Assembly: GCF_000350225.1 (NCBI RefSeq)
Contig: NW_005178487.1
Location: forward strand, 1 to 41,621
Origin: Chondrus crispus
Lineage: Eukaryota; Rhodophyta; Florideophyceae; Gigartinales; Gigartinaceae
Direction of reading: 5' to 3'
Length of the DNA stretch: 41,621 bases
The notes beneath the pieces were generated by a model. The model worked only from the letters and a program-made list of their open reading frames with translations, ran no database searches and was not told where the DNA came from. The translations under genes and the position numbers were made by a program. Below, one piece after another: positions 38,984 to 41,621 of the stretch. The first letter of the stretch is position 1; each line of letters opens with the position of its first letter.

Positions 38984-41621
38984 CTCCCCCCGTCGCTGTG
39001 TGGTCGTGCTGCGCGGGGGGGTGGGGGGGGGGCGACGATTTGGAATTTCGCCGTGAGCTTTCGGAACGGCTCCGATCGTAGCGGCTTCGTGAATATGTCC
39101 GCGAGCATGTCCGCGCTCGGGACGTGCTGCAGGACGATGTTGCCCTTGCGTGGGTGATGGGAAAAGAAGTGGTGCCGGAGATCAATGAACTTGCGGCGTT
39201 TGGTCGGTCCCGTGTTTCGTGCGACGCGAATGGCAGATTGGTTATCCATGAAGAAGGGGTAGGGTGGGGGCTGAGCATGCGAATGTCTTGGAGGGTCCGG
39301 CGAAGCCATGCAGTTTGCTGTACTGCGGCGGTGGCGGCAATGTATTCCGCCTCGCACGTGAAGAGAGCCGTGATTCTCTGTTTCATAGATCCCCAGCAGA
39401 TCGGAGTGACATTGTATAGGTGGACGATGCCAGATATGGATTTCCGGTCGGTGACATCTGCCGCGTGGTCGGCGTCCGAGTATGACGTGAGCAGGGGGGT
39501 GTTGGAGATGGGTTTGTCAGCGGTGTTGCTGACTTGGAGGGGGATGGGAGCAGCGGAGAAGAGGAGCCCGTGCTGGGGGGTGTGACGGAGGTACCGGAGG
39601 ACGCGTTTGAGGGCATTCCAGTGCCGGGTTGTCGGGGCTTTGGCGGCGACGGACAGGCGGTTGATGACAAAGTAAATGTCCGGGCGCGTGGAGTCGGCGA
39701 TGTATCTCAGGTCACCGAGTATTCGTTGGTACTCTTTCAGTGGGGGGGGTTTGGAAAGAGGCTCATCTTGGTCGGTGGGGCCGTGGAGGCGGATTCCGTC
39801 CTGGTACGGTGTGGGCTTGCCATTGGCGATGTGCATCTCTGCTTTTCGCAGGATGCATGCGGTGGTGGTGGGCTGGGATATGTGCAGCGCGCCGTTGGCG
39901 GTGCGCTGTACTGTCCATCCGAGCAGCGTGCGGGGCTCACCGAGGCGCTTTATGGTGTACGCCTTTGTCAGCAGGTTTGCGAAATCGTCGATCAGCGCTT
40001 GTGTGGTCGCTGTGACGGTAAAGTCGTCCATGCTGATCGCCACGAATGTGGCCGAGGAGGGGGATATTTTGTGGAAGAGGCAGGTGTCTGCCTCAGATTG
40101 GTGAAAGCCATCCTTGGTGAGGAGGCCGAAAACGGCTTGCAGGTATGTGAATCCTGCTTGCGGGGTGCCATAGAGGTTCTTGATTAGTTTTCCTCCTTTG
40201 CATTGATGCTTGTACTTTCCGTCGAAATGGGGGTGCTGACGGACGTAGACAGGCTTTTCCCCATTGTGGTCGAAGTCCTCGTGGAGGTACGCGGCCTCAA
40301 TGTCAATGTGTTCAATGAGGAGTTTGTGGGCTGCGGCAATGGAGAATAGCAGGCGTACCGAGGACTTATGTGCCATGTAGGTTGTAGTACGTTCGGGATC
40401 GTAATGAACGTTTGGCAGCATTGTGTCTCCTCGAGCCGCGCAGCGCGCTTTTCGTTTCGTGACGTTGCTGTTTTTGTCGCGCTTGTAGCGGTACCCCATC
40501 GTAAGGGGAATGAGGCGCGTATTTCGCGGGAGTAGGTGGTAGGGTGTACACTGTATGACACGCTTTGTGTCGAGCGCATCGAGCTCCTGGTTGTGAGCGG
40601 TGGACCAGAGGTCTGCATCGGGGTATTTTCGTGCTTGCCCGCGGTTGAGGGGGGCAGGGGTGGAGACCGATAGCTCGTCTGGTGTACTATGGGGGGTGTA
40701 CGCCTTGAAGGCGGCGGCGGAGGTCATTTTGGGGTCTTGTGTGCGGAAGTAGGGATGGAAGTCCACTGTGCGTATGCGGTGAGTTTTGCTCGTGTTAATG
40801 TCCAGTGCCATGATGTGGCGATCGTTGGTAGGGTAGAGGTACCGTACGGTGCGGGAGCGTGAGTGCAGCTTGGAGATGGTGGTGGTGCGCTGGCGGGGGT
40901 CAGGGGTGGTGCCTAATTGTCCAAAGATGTGAAATTGGGTGACTTGTGGCACCGATTGGTGCCATTGAGTGGCGGGGAGAGCGTGTGTGCTGTGATGCAT
41001 GGTGTGGTTGTATTTAAATGTTGCATCTCGAACTGCGTCCTCCCAGTGGTGTTGAGGGAGCTCACTGTGATGCAGAGCAGCTCGAGCTGCATTCAGTAGT
41101 GTACTGTTGATCCTCTCTGCAAGACTGTTCTCTTGAGGGGTGTAGGGGATGGTGGGAGAGTGGCTTGTGTTGTGCTTGGTGTATGTTTGGATGGCTGTGG
41201 CAGAGAGGTACTCGAGTGCGTTATCGGTGCTTATGATTCGGGGTTAGTGGCCCGTGCTTGTTGATTGCATTGAGGATGAAATCGAGACGTTGTGGTGTTT
41301 GCGCACGGTTCGGCAGAAAGTCGGTAATGAGGTACCGTGTCTTTGTGTCGAGGACCGTTAGGATGTATTTGTTTTGCTGGTGGGAGGGGGGTGCAATCGG
41401 GCCACATATATCACTACTAAGTGAGAAGCCCGTTGGGTAGTGGTGGGCAGTTGGCTTGTGTGGGCGAAGTCGTTGCTTGGCGTGCACACAACTTGAGCAC
41501 GTGATACGCGGGGCGTATCGTGCGAGGGAGGGTGGGATGTTGCGGGGCAGTCCTTGTCGTGCCATGGTTTGGATGGTGGCAGGTCGCACATGGTTTAGTA
41601 CCATGTGCCAATGATGGAATG
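38976..41621 (-). pseudogene. Copia pol, minus strand, open at right edge
   Basis: This is the same Copia lineage as the intact element, on the opposite strand. The pre-integrase motif HHWHMVLNH begins at the window edge, with CSSCVHAKQ near 41490 and the integrase Asp in STDNALEYL near 41230. PYTPQENSLAERIN follows near 41120. The 38976-41000 frame holds integrase tail, RT with VAISMDDFTVTA (SMDD as in the intact copy), and RNase H up to FTCEAEYIA. Two single-base breaks are visible: near 41240 and in a C-run near 39265, after which FFMDNQSAIRVARN continues in another frame. Otherwise well preserved, so it is recently dead, or intact with sequencing errors. Confidence 0.9.

Noticed and set aside
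1..41621. CRISPR arrays, rRNA genes, prokaryotic operons
   Set aside because: No spaced direct repeats, no rRNA-like conserved blocks and no ribosome-binding-site-led gene clusters were seen.

Overview
The window is eukaryotic nuclear DNA. Three related host genes each carry one short spliceable intron (99-100 nt), there are no bacterial operons, and about half of the sequence is transposon-derived. Intron-poor genes, Copia elements with very short LTRs, and pogo-, Harbinger- and IS4/piggyBac-like transposase remnants suggest a red macroalga, or less likely another TE-rich protist lineage. This taxonomic call is inference. No rRNA, tRNA or CRISPR array was found.

Layout: 1-2186 holds a DDE transposase on the minus strand, open at the left edge. 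2319-2621 is a GA-rich tandem repeat followed by two 26-bp hairpins. 3490-3790 carries a repeat related to 33283-33350. The host-gene island runs from about 5900 to 17500. It contains a secreted protein gene (6023-7030, +), two close paralogues on the minus strand (7933-9100 and 15132-16305) inside a 2.8-kb direct segmental duplication, and a ribose-phosphate pyrophosphokinase gene (12643-13713, -) between the duplicates.

The right-hand 24 kb is mostly mobile DNA. It holds a TIR-bounded DDE element (17503-19796), pogo-type remnants (about 20160-20815 and 26452-27417), a complete and apparently intact Copia element with 100-bp LTRs and a 5-bp target duplication (21773-26212), and a decayed Copia on the minus strand (about 29190-32330). 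It also holds a second TIR-bounded pogo element (33429-35664), a two-gene Harbinger-like element with convergent genes (about 36470-38731), and a third Copia on the minus strand running off the right edge (38983-41621).

The most interesting content is the three-member secreted family. In each, the predicted signal peptide ends directly before a histidine (HS-L/V-LG-x-P-x-P). An invariant NNHGPGG motif and a DYW-S/T-CAFV motif follow, as expected for the copper histidine brace of lytic polysaccharide monooxygenases (LPMOs). The family is therefore a candidate LPMO-like or other secreted copper-protein group. Catalysis and substrate are not shown by sequence alone.
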